Source: Berghia stephanieae
Taxonomy: Eukaryota; Mollusca; Gastropoda; Nudibranchia; Aeolidiidae
Assembly (NCBI GenBank): GCA_034508935.3
Contig: CM067445.1
Location: forward strand, 78,495,348 to 78,559,347
Reading direction: 5' to 3'
DNA length: 64,000 bases
Part shown: piece after piece, positions 44,295 to 57,668 of the stretch
Layout of the letters: each line of letters begins with the position of its first letter
Numbering within the stretch: position 1 is the first letter of the stretch
Made by a program: the position numbers and the translations under genes
Notes under the pieces: generated by a model
Told to the model about the DNA's origin: nothing
Databases searched by the model: none
The model's input: the letters and a program-made list of their open reading frames with translations, nothing else

Positions 44295-47200
44295 AACAAC
44301 AAGATATGAAGTGAATAGAAAAGTGCCAGAAGACAATAGAGAATAAAAATTTTTCGCGGCGGTGGTGGGGTTTGAACCTGCGACCTTATTGGTACGACAA
44401 CTCCGCCTGGCAGGTGAGAGCGTGGCTCTACCGTGTGAGCTATCCACGAACACAAAAATATTCGTTTCAAACTCAAAGTCATTACTAGATCCCTCTCTCA
44501 CCCACTTCTTGAGACCGCCGATTCGTTCGTACACCACCATCGCGAATAATTTTGACCAGCAGTTAAGCTTAATAGCCAATATTCTCAAAACAAACATATA
44601 ACATAGAAACGATTGAGACATTGAGTATGCTCCGGTGTATGGGGTGAATTTTTAATTCAGAAAAGTGAGTGGAGCAGGCACTTATGTTGGTAACAACAAG
44701 ATATGAAGTGAATAGAAAAGTGCCAGAAGACAATAGAGAATAAAAATTTTTCGCGGCGGTGGTGGGGTTTGAACCTGCGACCTTATTGGTACGACAACTC
44801 CGCCTGGCAGGTGAGAGCGTGGCTCTACCGTGTGAGCTATCCACGAACACAAAAATATTCGTTTCAAACTCAAAGTCATTACTAGATCCCTCTCTCACCC
44901 ACTTCTTGAGACCGCCGATTCGTTCGTACACCACCATCGCGAATAATTTTGACCAGCAGTTAAGCTTAATAGCCAATATTCTCAAAACAAACATATAACA
45001 TAGAAACGATTGAGACATTGAGTATGCTCCGGTGTATGGGGTGAATTTTTAATTCAGAAAAGTGAGTGGAGCAGGCACTTATGTTGGTAACAACAAGATA
45101 TGAAGTGAATAGAAAAGTGCCAGAAGACAATAGAGAATAAAAATTTTTCGCGGCGGTGGTGGGGTTTGAACCTGCGACCTTATTGGTACGACAACTCGCC
45201 TGGCAGGTGAGAGCGTGGCTCTACCGTGTGAGCTATCCACGAACACAAAAATATTCGTTTCAAACTCAAAGTCATTACTAGATCCCTCTCTCACCCACTT
45301 CTTGAGACCGCCGATTCGTTCGTACACCACCATCGCGAATAATTTTGACCAGCAGTTAAGCTTAATAGCCAATATTCTCAAAACAAACATATAACATAGA
45401 AACGATTGAGACATTGAGTATGCTCCGGTGTATGGGGTGAATTTTTAATTCAGAAAAGTGAGTGGAGCAGGCACTTATGTTGGTAACAACAAGATATGAA
45501 GTGAATAGAAAAGTGCCAGAAGACAATAGAGAATAAAAATTTTTTCGCGGCGGTGGTGGGGTTTGAACCTGCGACCTTATTGGTACGACAACTCCGCCTG
45601 GCAGGTGAGAGCGTGGCTCTACCGTGTGAGCTATCCACGAACACAAAAATATTCGTTTCAAACTCAAAGTCATTACTAGATCCCTCTCTCACCCACTTCT
45701 TGAGACCGCCGATTCGTTCGTACACCACCATCGCGAATAATTTTGACCAGCAGTTAAGCTTAATAGCCAATATTCTCAAAACAAACATATAACATAGAAA
45801 CGATTGAGACATTGAGTATGCTCCGGTGTATGGGGTGAATTTTTAATTCAGAAAAGTGAGTGGAGCAGGCACTTATGTTGGTAACAACAAGATATGAAGT
45901 GAATAGAAAAGTGCCAGAAGACAATAGAGAATAAAAATTTTTCGCGGCGGTGGTGGGGTTTGAACCTGCGACCTTATTGGTACGACAACTCCGCCTGGCA
46001 GGTGAGAGCGTGGCTCTACCGTGTGAGCTATCCACGAACACAAAAATATTCGTTTCAAACTCAAAGTCATTACTAGATCCCTCTCTCACCCACTTCTTGA
46101 GACCGCCGATTCGTTCGTACACCACCATCGCGAATAATTTTGACCAGCAGTTAAGCTTAATAGCCAATATTCTCAAAACAAACATATAACATAGAAACGA
46201 TTGAGACATTGAGTATGCTCCGGTGTATGGGGTGAATTTTTAATTCAGAAAAGTGAGTGGAGCAGGCACTTATGTTGGTAACAACAAGATATGAAGTGAA
46301 TAGAAAAGTGCCAGAAGACAATAGAGAATAAAAATTTTTCGCGGCGGTGGTGGGGTTTGAACCTGCGACCTTATTGGTACGACAACTCCGCCTGGCAGGT
46401 GAGAGCGTGGCTCTACCGTGTGAGCTATCCACGAACACAAAAATATTCGTTTCAAACTCAAAGTCATTACTAGATCCCTCTCTCACCCACTTCTTGAGAC
46501 CGCCGATTCGTTCGTACACCACCATCGCGAATAATTTTGACCAGCAGTTAAGCTTAATAGCCAATATTCTCAAAACAAACATATAACATAGAAACGATTG
46601 AGACATTGAGTATGCTCCGGTGTATGGGGTGAATTTTTAATTCAGAAAAGTGAGTGGAGCAGGCACTTATGTTGGTAACAACAAGATATGAAGTGAATAG
46701 AAAAGTGCCAGAAGACAATAGAGAATAAAAATTTTTCGCGGCGGTGGTGGGGTTTGAACCTGCGACCTTATTGGTACGACAACTCCGCCTGGCAGGTGAG
46801 AGCGTGGCTCTACCGTGTGAGCTATCCACGAACACAAAAATATTCGTTTCAAACTCAAAGTCATTACAAAGATCCCTCTCTCACCCACTTCTTGAGACCG
46901 CCGATTCGTTCGTACACCACCATCGCGAATAATTTTGACCAGCAGTTAAGCTTAATAGCCAATATTCTCAAAACAAACATATAACATAGAAACGATTGAG
47001 ACATTGAGTATGCTCCGGTGTATGGGGTGAATTTTTAATTCAGAAAAGTGAGTGGAGCAGGCACTTATGTTGGTAACAACAAGATATGAAGTGAATAGAA
47101 AAGTGCCAGAAGACAATAGAGAATAAAAATTTTTCGCGGCGGTGGTGGGGTTTGAACCTGCGACCTTATTGGTACGACAACTCCGCCTGGCAGGTGAGAG

Positions 47201-50200
47201 CGTGGCTCTACCGTGTGAGCTATCCACGAACACAAAAATATTCGTTTCAAACTCAAAGTCATTACTAATCCCTCTCTCACCCACTTCTTGAGACCGCCGA
47301 TTCGTTCGTACACCACCATCGCGAATAATTTTGACCAGCAGTTAAGCTTAATAGCCAATATTCTCAAAACAAACATATAACATAGAAACGATTGAGACAT
47401 TGAGTATGCTCCGGTGTATGGGGTGAATTTTTAATTCAGAAAAGTGAGTGGAGCAGGCACTTATGTTGGTAACAACAAGATATGAAGTGAATAGAAAAGT
47501 GCCAGAAGACAATAGAGAATAAAAATTTTTCGCGGCGGTGGTGGGTTTGAACCTGCGACCTTATTGGTACGACAACTCCGCCTGGCAGGTGAGAGCGTGG
47601 CTCTACCGTGTGAGCTATCCACGAACACAAAAATATTCGTTTCAAACTCAAAGTCATTACTAATCCCTCTCTCACCCACTTCTTGAGACCGCCGATTCGT
47701 TCGTACACCACCATCGCGAATAATTTTGACCAGCAGTTAAGCTTAATAGCCAATATTCTCAAAACAAACATATAACATAGAAACGATTGAGACATTGAGT
47801 ATGCTCCGGTGTATGGGGTGAATTTTTAATTCAGAAAAGTGAGTGGAGCAGGCACTTATGTTGGTAACAACAAGATATGAAGTGAATAGAAAAGTGCCAG
47901 AAGACAATAGAGAATAAAAATTTTTCGCGGCGGTGGTGGGGTTTGAACCTGCGACCTTATTGGTACGACAACTCCGCCTGGCAGGTGAGAGCGTGGCTCT
48001 ACCGTGTGAGCTATCCACGAACACAAAAATATTCGTTTCAAACTCAAAGTCATTACTAGATCCCTCTCTCACCCACTTCTTGAGACCGCCGATTCGTTCG
48101 TACACCACCATCGCGAATAATTTTGACCAGCAGTTAAGCTTAATAGCCAATATTCTCAAAACAAACATATAACATAGAAACGATTGAGACATTGAGTATG
48201 CTCCGGTGTATGGGTGAATTTTTAATTCAGAAAAGTGAGTGGAGCAGGCACTTATGTTGGTAACAACAAGATATGAAGTGAATAGAAAAGTGCCAGAAGA
48301 CAATAGAGAATAAAAATTTTTCGCGGCGGTGGTGGGGTTTGAACCTGCGACCTTATTGGTACGACAACTCCGCCTGGCAGGTGAGAGCGTGGCTCTACCG
48401 TGTGAGCTATCCACGAACACAAAAATATTCGTTTCAAACTCAAAGTCATTACTAGATCCCTCTCTCACCCACTTCTTGAGACCGCCGATTCGTTCGTACA
48501 CCACCATCGCGAATAATTTTGACCAGCAGTTAAGCTTAATAGCCAATATTCTCAAAACAAACATATAACATAGAAACGATTGAGACATTGAGTATGCTCC
48601 GGTGTATGGGGTGAATTTTTAATTCAGAAAAGTGAGTGGAGCAGGCACTTATGTTGGTAACAACAAGATATGAAGTGAATAGAAAAGTGCCAGAAGACAA
48701 TAGAGAATAAAAATTTTTCGCGGCGGTGGTGGGTTTGAACCTGCGACCTTATTGGTACGACAACTCCGCCTGGCAGGTGAGAGCGTGGCTCTACCGTGTG
48801 AGCTATCCACGAACACAAAAATATTCGTTTCAAACTCAAAGTCATTACTAGATCCCTCTCTCACCCACTTCTTGAGACCGCCGATTCGTTCGTACACCAC
48901 CATCGCGAATAATTTTGACCAGCAGTTAAGCTTAATAGCCAATATTCTCAAAACAAACATATAACATAGAAACGATTGAGACATTGAGTATGCTCCGGTG
49001 TATGGGGTGAATTTTTAATTCAGAAAAGTGAGTGGAGCAGGCACTTATGTTGAGTAATCAAGTATATGATAGAACGTTGCAGTAATTAGAGAAACAATAT
49101 TTTTCGGTGTGGTTTGAACTCACCTTATGGTACGCACTCCACCTGCAGGCGAGGCGTGCCTACGTGTAGGTTAACCCGACACCGCCCAAAAATTTGTTTC
49201 TACTAAGTCTTCTGATCACTTTCATCCCACTTCTACGTCGATTCGTTGTACCAACATATAATCTGACCACAGTTACTTATTAGCAATATTCTAAAAACAA
49301 CCATACACTAGACATAGACTAATGCTCGTTATGGTCGTTTTCAGAATGTAGTAGAGATTTGTTTTAGAGATATGAAGTGAATAAGACATAAAGCATGAGA
49401 TAAAATTATTTCGCGCGTGTGGTTGACGACTAACGAATCGCGTCTCAGGTGAGAGCGTGGTACGTGAGTATCGGAACAAAATGACTATTGTTTAAACAAT
49501 CATTTGTTTCGATTCGGATGCCGATCACGGTCGTACCACCATCGCGAATAATTTTGACCAGCAGTTAAGCTTAATAGCCAATATTCTCAAAACAAACATA
49601 TAACATAGAAACGATTGAGACATTGAGTATGCTCCGGTGTATGGGTGAATTTTTAATTCAGAAAAGTGAGTGGAGCAGGCACTTATGTTGGTAACAACAA
49701 GATATGAAGTGAATAGAAAAGTGCCAGAAGACAATAGAGAATAAAATTTTTCGCGGCGGTGGTGGGGTTTGAACCTGCGACCTTATGGTACGACAACTCC
49801 GCCTGGCAGGTGAGAGCGTGGCTCTACCGTGTGAGCTATCCACGAACACAAAAATATTCGTTTCAAACTCAAAGTCATTACTAGATCCCTCTCTCACCCA
49901 CTTCTTGAGACCGCCGATTCGTTCGTACACCACCATCGCGAATAATTTTGACCAGCAGTTAAGCTTAATAGCCAATATTCTCAAAACAAACATATAACAT
50001 AGAAACGATTGAGACATTGAGTATGCTCCGGTGTATGGGGTGAATTTTTAATTCAGAAAAGTGAGTGGAGCAGGCACTTATGTTGGTAACAACAAGATAT
50101 GAAGTGAATAGAAAAGTGCCAGAAGACAATAGAGAATAAAATTTTTCGCGGCGGTGGTGGGGTTTGAACCTGCGACCTTATTGGTACGACAACTCGCTGG

Positions 50201-51660
50201 CAGGTGAGAGCGTGGCTCTACCGTGTGAGCTATCCACGAACACAAAAATATTCGTTTCAAACTCAAAGTCATTACTAGATCCCTCTCTCACCACTTCTGA
50301 GACCGCCGATTCGTTCGTACACCACCATCGCGAATAATTTTGACCAGCAGTTAAGCTTAATAGCCAATATTCTCAAACAAACATATAACATAGAAACGAT
50401 TGAGACATTGAGTATGCTCCGGTGTATGGGGTGAATTTTTTAATTCAGAAAAGTGAGTGGAGCAGGCACTTATGTTGGTAACAACAAGATATGAAGTGAA
50501 TAGAAAAGTGCCAGAAGACAATAGAGAATAAAAATTTTTCGCGGCGGTGGTGGGGTTTGAACCTGCGACCTTATTGGTACGACAACTCCGCTGGCAGGTG
50601 AGAGCGTGGCTCTACCGTGTGAGCTACCCACGAACACAAAAATATTCGTTTCAAACTCAAAGTCATTACTAGATCCCTCTCTCACCCACTTCTTGAGACC
50701 GCCGATTCGTTCGTACACCACCATCGCGAATAATTTTGACCAGCAGTTAAGCTTAATAGCCAATATTCTCAAAACAAACATATAACATAGAAACGATTGA
50801 GACATTGAGTATGCTCCGGTGTATGGGGTGAATTTTTAATTCAGAAAGTGAGTGGAGCAGGCACTTATGTTGGTAACAACAAGATATGAAGTGAATAGAA
50901 AAGTGCCAGAAGACAATAGAGAATAAAAATTTTTCGCGGCGGTGGTGGGGTTTGAACCTGCGACCTTATTGGTACGACAACTCCGCCTGGCAGGTGAGAG
51001 CGTGGCTCTACCGTGTGAGCTATCCACGAACACAAAAATATTCGTTTCAAACTCAAAGTCATTACTAGATCCCTCTCTCACCCACTTCTTGAGACCGCCG
51101 ATTCGTTCGTACACCACCATCGCGAATAATTTTGACCAGCATTAAGCTTAATAGCCAATATTCTCAAAACAAACATATAACATAGAAACGATTGAGACAT
51201 TGAGTATGCTCCGGTGTATGGGGTGAATTTTTAATTCAGAAAAGTGAGTGGAGCAGGCACTTATGTTGGTAACAACAAGATATGAAGTGAATAGAAAAGT
51301 GCCAGAAGACAATAGAGAATAAAAATTTTTCGCGGCGGTGGTGGGGTTTGAACCTGCGACCTTATTGGTACGACAACTCCGCCTGGCAGGTGAGAGCGTG
51401 GCTCTACCGTGTGAGCTATCCACGAACACAAAAAATTCGTTTCAAACTCAAAGTCATTACTAGATCCCTCTCTCACCCACTTCTTGAGACCGCCGATTCG
51501 TTCGTACACCACCATCGCGAATAATTTTGACCAGCAGTTAAGCTTAATAGCCAATATTCTCAAAACAAACATATAACATAGAAACGATTGAGACATTGAG
51601 TATGCTCCGGTGTATGGGGTGAATTTTTAATTCAGAAAAGTGAGTGGAGCAGGCACTTAT
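44295..51660 (-). repeat. 397-bp SINE-derived satellite, left block (about 18 units)
   Basis: Direct tandem copies of a 397-bp unit (395-398 bp), nearly identical from 44295 to 49050. The tRNA-like head lies on the minus strand in this block. The stretch 49052-49535 is heavily altered (many small deletions spread over about 1.5 units), and units at 49660-51600 carry scattered single-base losses, mainly in homopolymers. The left edge joins a CTAT microsatellite at TCTATCTTTGTGT. Recurrent 65-, 79- and 149-codon frames, and one 281-codon frame across two units where one unit is 396 bp, are shadows of the repeat. Confidence 0.95.
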
Positions 51661-51682
51661 GTCTAGTAATCTAGTATATCTA
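51661..51682. other. Inversion junction between the two satellite blocks
   Basis: The left block ends GCAGGCACTTATGT. A short spacer rich in CTAGTAATCTAGTATAT follows, and the right block starts in the opposite orientation. The spacer resembles the start of the damaged stretch at 49052 (GAGTAATCAAGTATATGA), hinting that both are poor consensus of normal unit sequence. Confidence 0.7.
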
Positions 51683-54600
51683 GTAATGACTTTGAGTTTG
51701 AAACGAATATTTTTGTGTTCGTGGATAGCTCACACGGTAGAGCCACGCTCTCACCTGCCAGGCGGAGTTGTCGTACCAATAAGGTCGCAGGTTCAAACCC
51801 CACCACCGCCGCGAAAAATTTTTATTCTCTATTGTCTTCTGGCACTTTTCTATTCACTTCATATCTTGTTGTTACCAACATAAGTGCCTGCTCCACTCAC
51901 TTTTCTGAATTAAAAATTCACCCCATACACCGGAGCATACTCAATGTCTCAATCGTTTCTATGTTATATGTTTGTTTTGAGAATATTGGCTATTAAGCTT
52001 AACTGCTGGTCAAAATTATTCGCGATGGTGGTGTACGAACGAATCGGCGGTCTCAAGAAGTGGGTGAGAGAGGGATCTAGTAATGACTTTGAGTTTGAAA
52101 CGAATATTTTTGTGTTCGTGGATAGCTCACACGGTAGAGCCACGCTCTCACCTGCCAGGCGGAGTTGTCGTACCAATAAGGTCGCAGGTTCAAACCCCAC
52201 CACCGCCGCGAAAAAATTTTTATTCTCTATTGTCTTCTGGCACTTTTCTATTCACTTCATATCTTGTTGTTACCAACATAAGTGCCTGCTCCACTCACTT
52301 TTCTGAATTAAAAATTCACCCCATACACCGGAGCATACTCAATGTCTCAATCGTTTCTATGTTATATGTTTGTTTTGAGAATATTGGCTATTAAGCTTAA
52401 CTGCTGGTCAAAATTATTCGCGATGGTGGTGTACGAACGAATCGGCGGTCTCAAGAAGTGGGTGAGAGAGGGATCTAGTAATGACTTTGAGTTTGAAACG
52501 AATATTTTTGTGTTCGTGGATAGCTCACACGGTAGAGCCACGCTCTCACCTGCCAGGCGGAGTTGTCGTACCAATAAGGTCGCAGGTTCAAACCCCACCA
52601 CCGCCGCGAAAAATTTTTATTCTCTATTGTCTTCTGGCACTTTTCTATTCACTTCATATCTTGTTGTTACCAACATAAGTGCCTGCTCCACTCACTTTTC
52701 TGAATTAAAAATTCACCCCATACACCGGAGCATACTCAATGTCTCAATCGTTTCTATGTTATATGTTTGTTTTGAGAATATTGGCTATTAAGCTTAACTG
52801 CTGGTCAAAATTATTCGCGATGGTGGTGTACGAACGAATCGGCGGTCTCAAGAAGTGGGTGAGAGAGGGATCTAGTAATGACTTTGAGTTTGAAACGAAT
52901 ATTTTTGTGTTCGTGGATAGCTCACACGGTAGAGCCACGCTCTCACCTGCCAGGCGGAGTTGTCGTACCAATAAGGTCGCAGGTTCAAACCCCACCACCG
53001 CCGCGAAAAATTTTTATTCTCTATTGTCTTCTGGCACTTTTCTATTCACTTCATATCTTGTTGTTACCAACATAAGTGCCTGCTCCACTCACTTTTCTGA
53101 ATTAAAAATTCACCCCATACACCGGAGCATACTCAATGTCTCAATCGTTTCTATGTTATATGTTTGTTTTGAGAATATTGGCTATTAAGCTTAACTGCTG
53201 GTCAAAATTATTCGCGATGGTGGTGTACGAACGAATCGGCGGTCTCAAGAAGTGGGTGAGAGAGGGATCTAGTAATGACTTTGAGTTTGAAACGAATATT
53301 TTTGTGTTCGTGGATAGCTCACACGGTAGAGCCACGCTCTCACCTGCCAGGCGGAGTTGTCGTACCAATAAGGTCGCAGGTTCAAACCCCACCACCGCCG
53401 CGAAAAATTTTTATTCTCTATTGTCTTCTGGCACTTTTCTATTCACTTCATATCTTGTTGTTACCAACATAAGTGCCTGCTCCACTCACTTTTCTGAATT
53501 AAAAATTCACCCCATACACCGGAGCATACTCAATGTCTCAATCGTTTCTATGTTATATGTTTGTTTTGAGAATATTGGCTATTAAGCTTAACTGCTGGTC
53601 AAAATTATTCGCGATGGTGGTGTACGAACGAATCGGCGGTCTCAAGAAGTGGGTGAGAGAGGGATCTAGTAATGACTTTGAGTTTGAAACGAATATTTTT
53701 GTGTTCGTGGATAGCTCACACGGTAGAGCCACGCTCTCACCTGCCAGGCGGAGTTGTCGTACCAATAAGGTCGCAGGTTCAAACCCCACCACCGCCGCGA
53801 AAAATTTTTATTCTCTATTGTCTTCTGGCACTTTTCTATTCACTTCATATCTTGTTGTTACCAACATAAGTGCCTGCTCCACTCACTTTTCTGAATTAAA
53901 AATTCACCCCATACACCGGAGCATACTCAATGTCTCAATCGTTTCTATGTTATATGTTTGTTTTGAGAATATTGGCTATTAAGCTTAACTGCTGGTCAAA
54001 ATTATTCGCGATGGTGGTGTACGAACGAATCGGCGGTCTCAAGAAGTGGGTGAGAGAGGGATCTAGTAATGACTTTGAGTTTGAAACGAATATTTTTGTG
54101 TTCGTGGATAGCTCACACGGTAGAGCCACGCTCTCACCTGCCAGGCGGAGTTGTCGTACCAATAAGGTCGCAGGTTCAAACCCCACCACCGCCGCGAAAA
54201 ATTTTTATTCTCTATTGTCTTCTGGCACTTTTCTATTCACTTCATATCTTGTTGTTACCAACATAAGTGCCTGCTCCACTCACTTTTCTGAATTAAAAAT
54301 TCACCCCATACACCGGAGCATACTCAATGTCTCAATCGTTTCTATGTTATATGTTTGTTTTGAGAATATTGGCTATTAAGCTTAACTGCTGGTCAAAATT
54401 ATTCGCGATGGTGGTGTACGAACGAATCGGCGGTCTCAAGAAGTGGGTGAGAGAGGGATCTAGTAATGACTTTGAGTTTGAAACGAATATTTTTGTGTTC
54501 GTGGATAGCTCACACGGTAGAGCCACGCTCTCACCTGCCAGGCGGAGTTGTCGTACCAATAAGGTCGCAGGTTCAAACCCCACCACCGCCGCGAAAAATT

Positions 54601-54687
54601 TTTATTCTCTATTGTCTTCTGGCACTTTTCTATTCACTTCATATCTTGTTGTTACCAACATAAGTGCCTGCTCCACTCACTTTTCTA
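51683..54687 (+). repeat. 397-bp SINE-derived satellite, right block (about 7.6 units, inverted)
   Basis: The same unit in opposite orientation, almost identical between copies, starting CTAGTAATGACTTTGAG and ending at CACTCACTTTTCT. The right edge joins TCTATCTTTGTGT, the same 13 bases as at the left edge. Per unit (for example 52113-52225): A box TAGCTCACACGGTAGAGC at 52123-52140, B box GGTTCAAACCC at 52187-52197, and a T-run at 52217-52221. Confidence 0.95.
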
Positions 54688-54697
54688 TCTTTGTGTG

Positions 54698-54755
54698 CGT
54701 GTTCTATCTATCCGTCCAACCATCTATCCAACTATCTATCAATCTATCTCTTTTT
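54698..54755. repeat. CTAT/CCAT-rich DNA after the satellite
   Basis: Imperfect CTAT units (TCTATCTATCCGTCCAACCA and onward), apparently the right part of the microsatellite split by the array. Confidence 0.7.
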
Positions 54756-55061
54756 CTCCAATATCTCAGTCTCATCTCTCGCGACAAGTCCAGTTAGATA
54801 AATTCTAATAACACGTAGATTTTGTGGGATTTTGTACTTAAGCCAATTGCACAGAGCAGCCATCATTGCTATTACCGAAACGAACTACATGCCGGGCGAT
54901 ATAATAAACCCTGCCCTTTGGCTGGTATCGCTTTGGCAATAAATAAGAGGCAATATTAAAGGTTCATTAAGACGAACGCCCTGTCGGTCGAGCAGGCGGG
55001 AGGGCCTGGAGTCTGCTGGAGGTGCTACGTACACCTAAACTGTAAAGTCTTATTTAGTACG

Positions 55062-55335
55062 AAATAACTAAGTTGTACTTCTCTGTCGTACTCGTATAAA
55101 AATACATATTAAAAATGTTGGCCATAAGAATCATTTTTCAAATATCATCGATTACAATGGCCCTAAAACTTGCCAAAACCTCTCAAAGATGGGAGTTTAC
55201 TTTATTTGACGTCCAGGACTTTTTGACAAGATGAGGGTCATTTTAATCGATCGATATTTCAAGGCGGAGTTTTCTGGCCAAAAAAATTAATACATGTTTT
55301 TTTTTTCAGAGTACGGCAGTTCTGGCAGGCTTGTA
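55062..55335. mobile_element. Palindromic MITE (family P), diverged copy
   Basis: Starts TTCTCTGTCGTACTCGTATA and ends CAGAGTACGGCAGTTCTGG; the internal arms CTTTTTGACAAGATGAGGGT and TTTTAATCGATCGATATTTC are recognisable. Confidence 0.7.
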
Positions 55336-55524
55336 GATAATGAATGACAACAGTTGCAGTTTGACTCTGTGAATTTACAACGTAATTCTATCAGTTGGTG
55401 AAAAGAACCAGACAGTTTTCAACCTTGAAATTATTATTGAGAAGAAGGTTGATAGGCCCTCTAGATTTTATTCGAGATATTGAATGGGTGCTTTGGGTTG
55501 TAATCGTGTGGCAGTTTGGGGTTT

Positions 55525-55715
55525 AACTGCCGTAATCTGGAAAAACTTGTATTTAAAAATTTGGCCTGAAAACTCATCCTTCAAATATCGATCGATTTGA
55601 GAGTTTTTGCCAAGATGAGGGTCATTTAAATCGATCGGAATTTGAAGGACGTATTTTCTGGCCATATTCTTGGATATGATTTTTTTTCTCCCAGAGTACG
55701 ACAGTTAACGGGCGT
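55525..55715. mobile_element. Palindromic MITE (family P), centre-deleted copy
   Basis: Clear ends (TTTAACTGCCGTAATCTGG and CAGAGTACGACAGTTAACGG) but a shortened first arm, so it is about 190 bp. Confidence 0.75.
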
Positions 55716-56103
55716 CAAACAGTTACCAGAAGAAAGCCAATACAAAAATATTTTAAACTATTTAAATTTGAAACTAAAGGCTAAAGAAACTAAAACTTTA
55801 TCAATTAATTGAATGGTTATGATTTAGATTATAAAAACTTATGGTAATACCGTATTTTGCATAGTTTGCTAAAGCATATTCCAACTCAAAGAATTAAGGT
55901 ACACATTATTATTATTATTGTTTATCACACTTTCCTAGTAAAGTGAGGAAATGCACTGTGCATGCTATCGCCGCCATACATAATAAACGCAAAGCGCAAA
56001 CCACACAATTTGTAAGGAATATTTGAAAATATGTTTACGGGTTTTGAATTAGGCCAATCTCCTATTTTATAACAGTAAACCATTATTTACATTTTTCTGC
56101 AGT

Positions 56104-56169
<66 letters not shown>

Positions 56170-56192
56170 GCTTTCTTTCTTTCTTTCTCTCT

Positions 56193-56249
<57 letters not shown>

Positions 56250-56270
56250 TTTCTTTCTTTCTCTCGCTTT
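56104..56270. repeat. (CT)n with CTTT interruptions
   Basis: Two CT blocks, each followed by GCTTTCTTTCTTTC, a duplicated structure of about 80 bp per unit. Confidence 0.9.
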
Positions 56271-56727
56271 TCCTCATTGCTATAAATATTCCGCTACCTC
56301 TAACACTTCCACCCATCCATCCATCCGTGGTACAGATTGACTGCATCCATATAAACAAGAACAAAAAGTCAACGAAATCAGGCTCATCCAAGGATTAAGA
56401 AACGGTAAACGTGGTGTTCCGGGAATGAACTAATCAAATCATTGCTCTATTTCTCTGTTTCATACCAAGTGTGCGGAGATGTTACGGTAAAAAGAAAACA
56501 GAACCCCTGAACATCATTCTTAATCAAATTACATAAAAAACTAAACATTATGCGTTTCGAAATCTCTGTATATGGGTCTCTGAAGCAATGGTATCTCATC
56601 CAAAACTCGTTATAAAAACGCCAAAATGGCAACCCAAAACTACAAAAGCTGCATATGGTGCTACCCTTGATACAAACAATGCAGTATCTGTAGAACTTCC
56701 TCTGGATATATACTTGCATTTAATGTA

Positions 56728-56893
56728 ATATTATTGGCTAGAAAACTCGTCCTTCAAATAATATTGGTCGATTTAAATGACTCTCATCTTGGCAAAAACG
56801 CTCAATCGATATTATTTTGAAGGACGAATTTCTGACCAACTTTTTAAATACGTGTTTAGCCAGAGTACGGCAGTTAACTGGTTAAAGCGCCAG
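56728..56893. mobile_element. Palindromic MITE (family P), centre-deleted copy
   Basis: TGGCTAGAAAACTCGTCCTT … AAATGACTCTCATCTTGGCA … CAGAGTACGGCAGTTAACTG; a short, still foldback version. Confidence 0.7.
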
Positions 56894-57649
56894 CAGTGTT
56901 TGGCGTTTGGGTGGCCTAGCGACGTGTCTTGTCTCAATCCTTCAACTTTAGCAAGCAGATCGGTTCACAAACGTGAGTGCCGTTATGTCTGTCCGTCTGT
57001 CTGGATCGTCTGCAACAGGTAACCCCTAAATCCTCGTCGACCCCGTGGTAAAAGGTAAACGGATGGCCGATCGACCGAAAGGTGAGCGGGAAACAGACAG
57101 GTAGGTACTCACACGCATCAACGATGACGAGCATCATGATGAGGTGGATTGAATGTGTTGAGTGATCAATCGTCATAAGTCAGTTGGGCTGTTTTGGAAT
57201 TGGCTTCATTTTCTAGGAGGGGAGCAACATTTTGTGCACGCTCTAAATATCCCCAAAAATACAAATAATATATAAAATTGCCCATTTATATATTATTCTA
57301 TCTTAAAGACGTGAGAGCCTTTCAAGATCCTTTTATGGTGTTCCTGGTAGCCCAGGGTTGCTAGAGGAATTGCCTCACAAGCAAAGAGGCCGGTATAAAC
57401 AGTGATAGATAGATATGGCGTTAGATATGGCAGAAAGTTCTTCATGTCCTTTTTAAAATCCTAGATCGTTAAATAAAAACTCTGCATAATAAAAATCGTG
57501 TAAGATCATTAATTAATTCCACGGTCGCACAATAGCAAGGCATAACACTGGCCGTTAGACGAGTAGTCTAAAACAAATCTATAACAAACGACCACCTCTG
57601 TGTTGTGATTAGGAATTATTGTTTGCTTCGTTTCTTATATTTTTCTCTC

Positions 57650-57668
57650 CCCCCCCCCCCCCTCCCCT
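57650..57668. repeat. Poly-C run
   Basis: About 12 C, a T, then CCCC. Confidence 0.85.

Noticed and set aside
44295-54687. CRISPR-like regular repeats
   Set aside because: Units are directly adjacent 397-bp repeats without spacers, in an animal genome.
44569-54797. Repeated 65-, 79-, 93-, 149- and one 281-codon frames
   Set aside because: They recur once per 397-bp unit on both strands and depend on unit length. They are shadows of the satellite, not a protein family.
55468-55665. Short minus-strand frame
   Set aside because: Lies within a palindromic MITE; a shadow of its arms.
56447-56719. 90-codon minus-strand frame
   Set aside because: Composition is only mildly coding-like, with no splice sites or homology; it borders a MITE copy.
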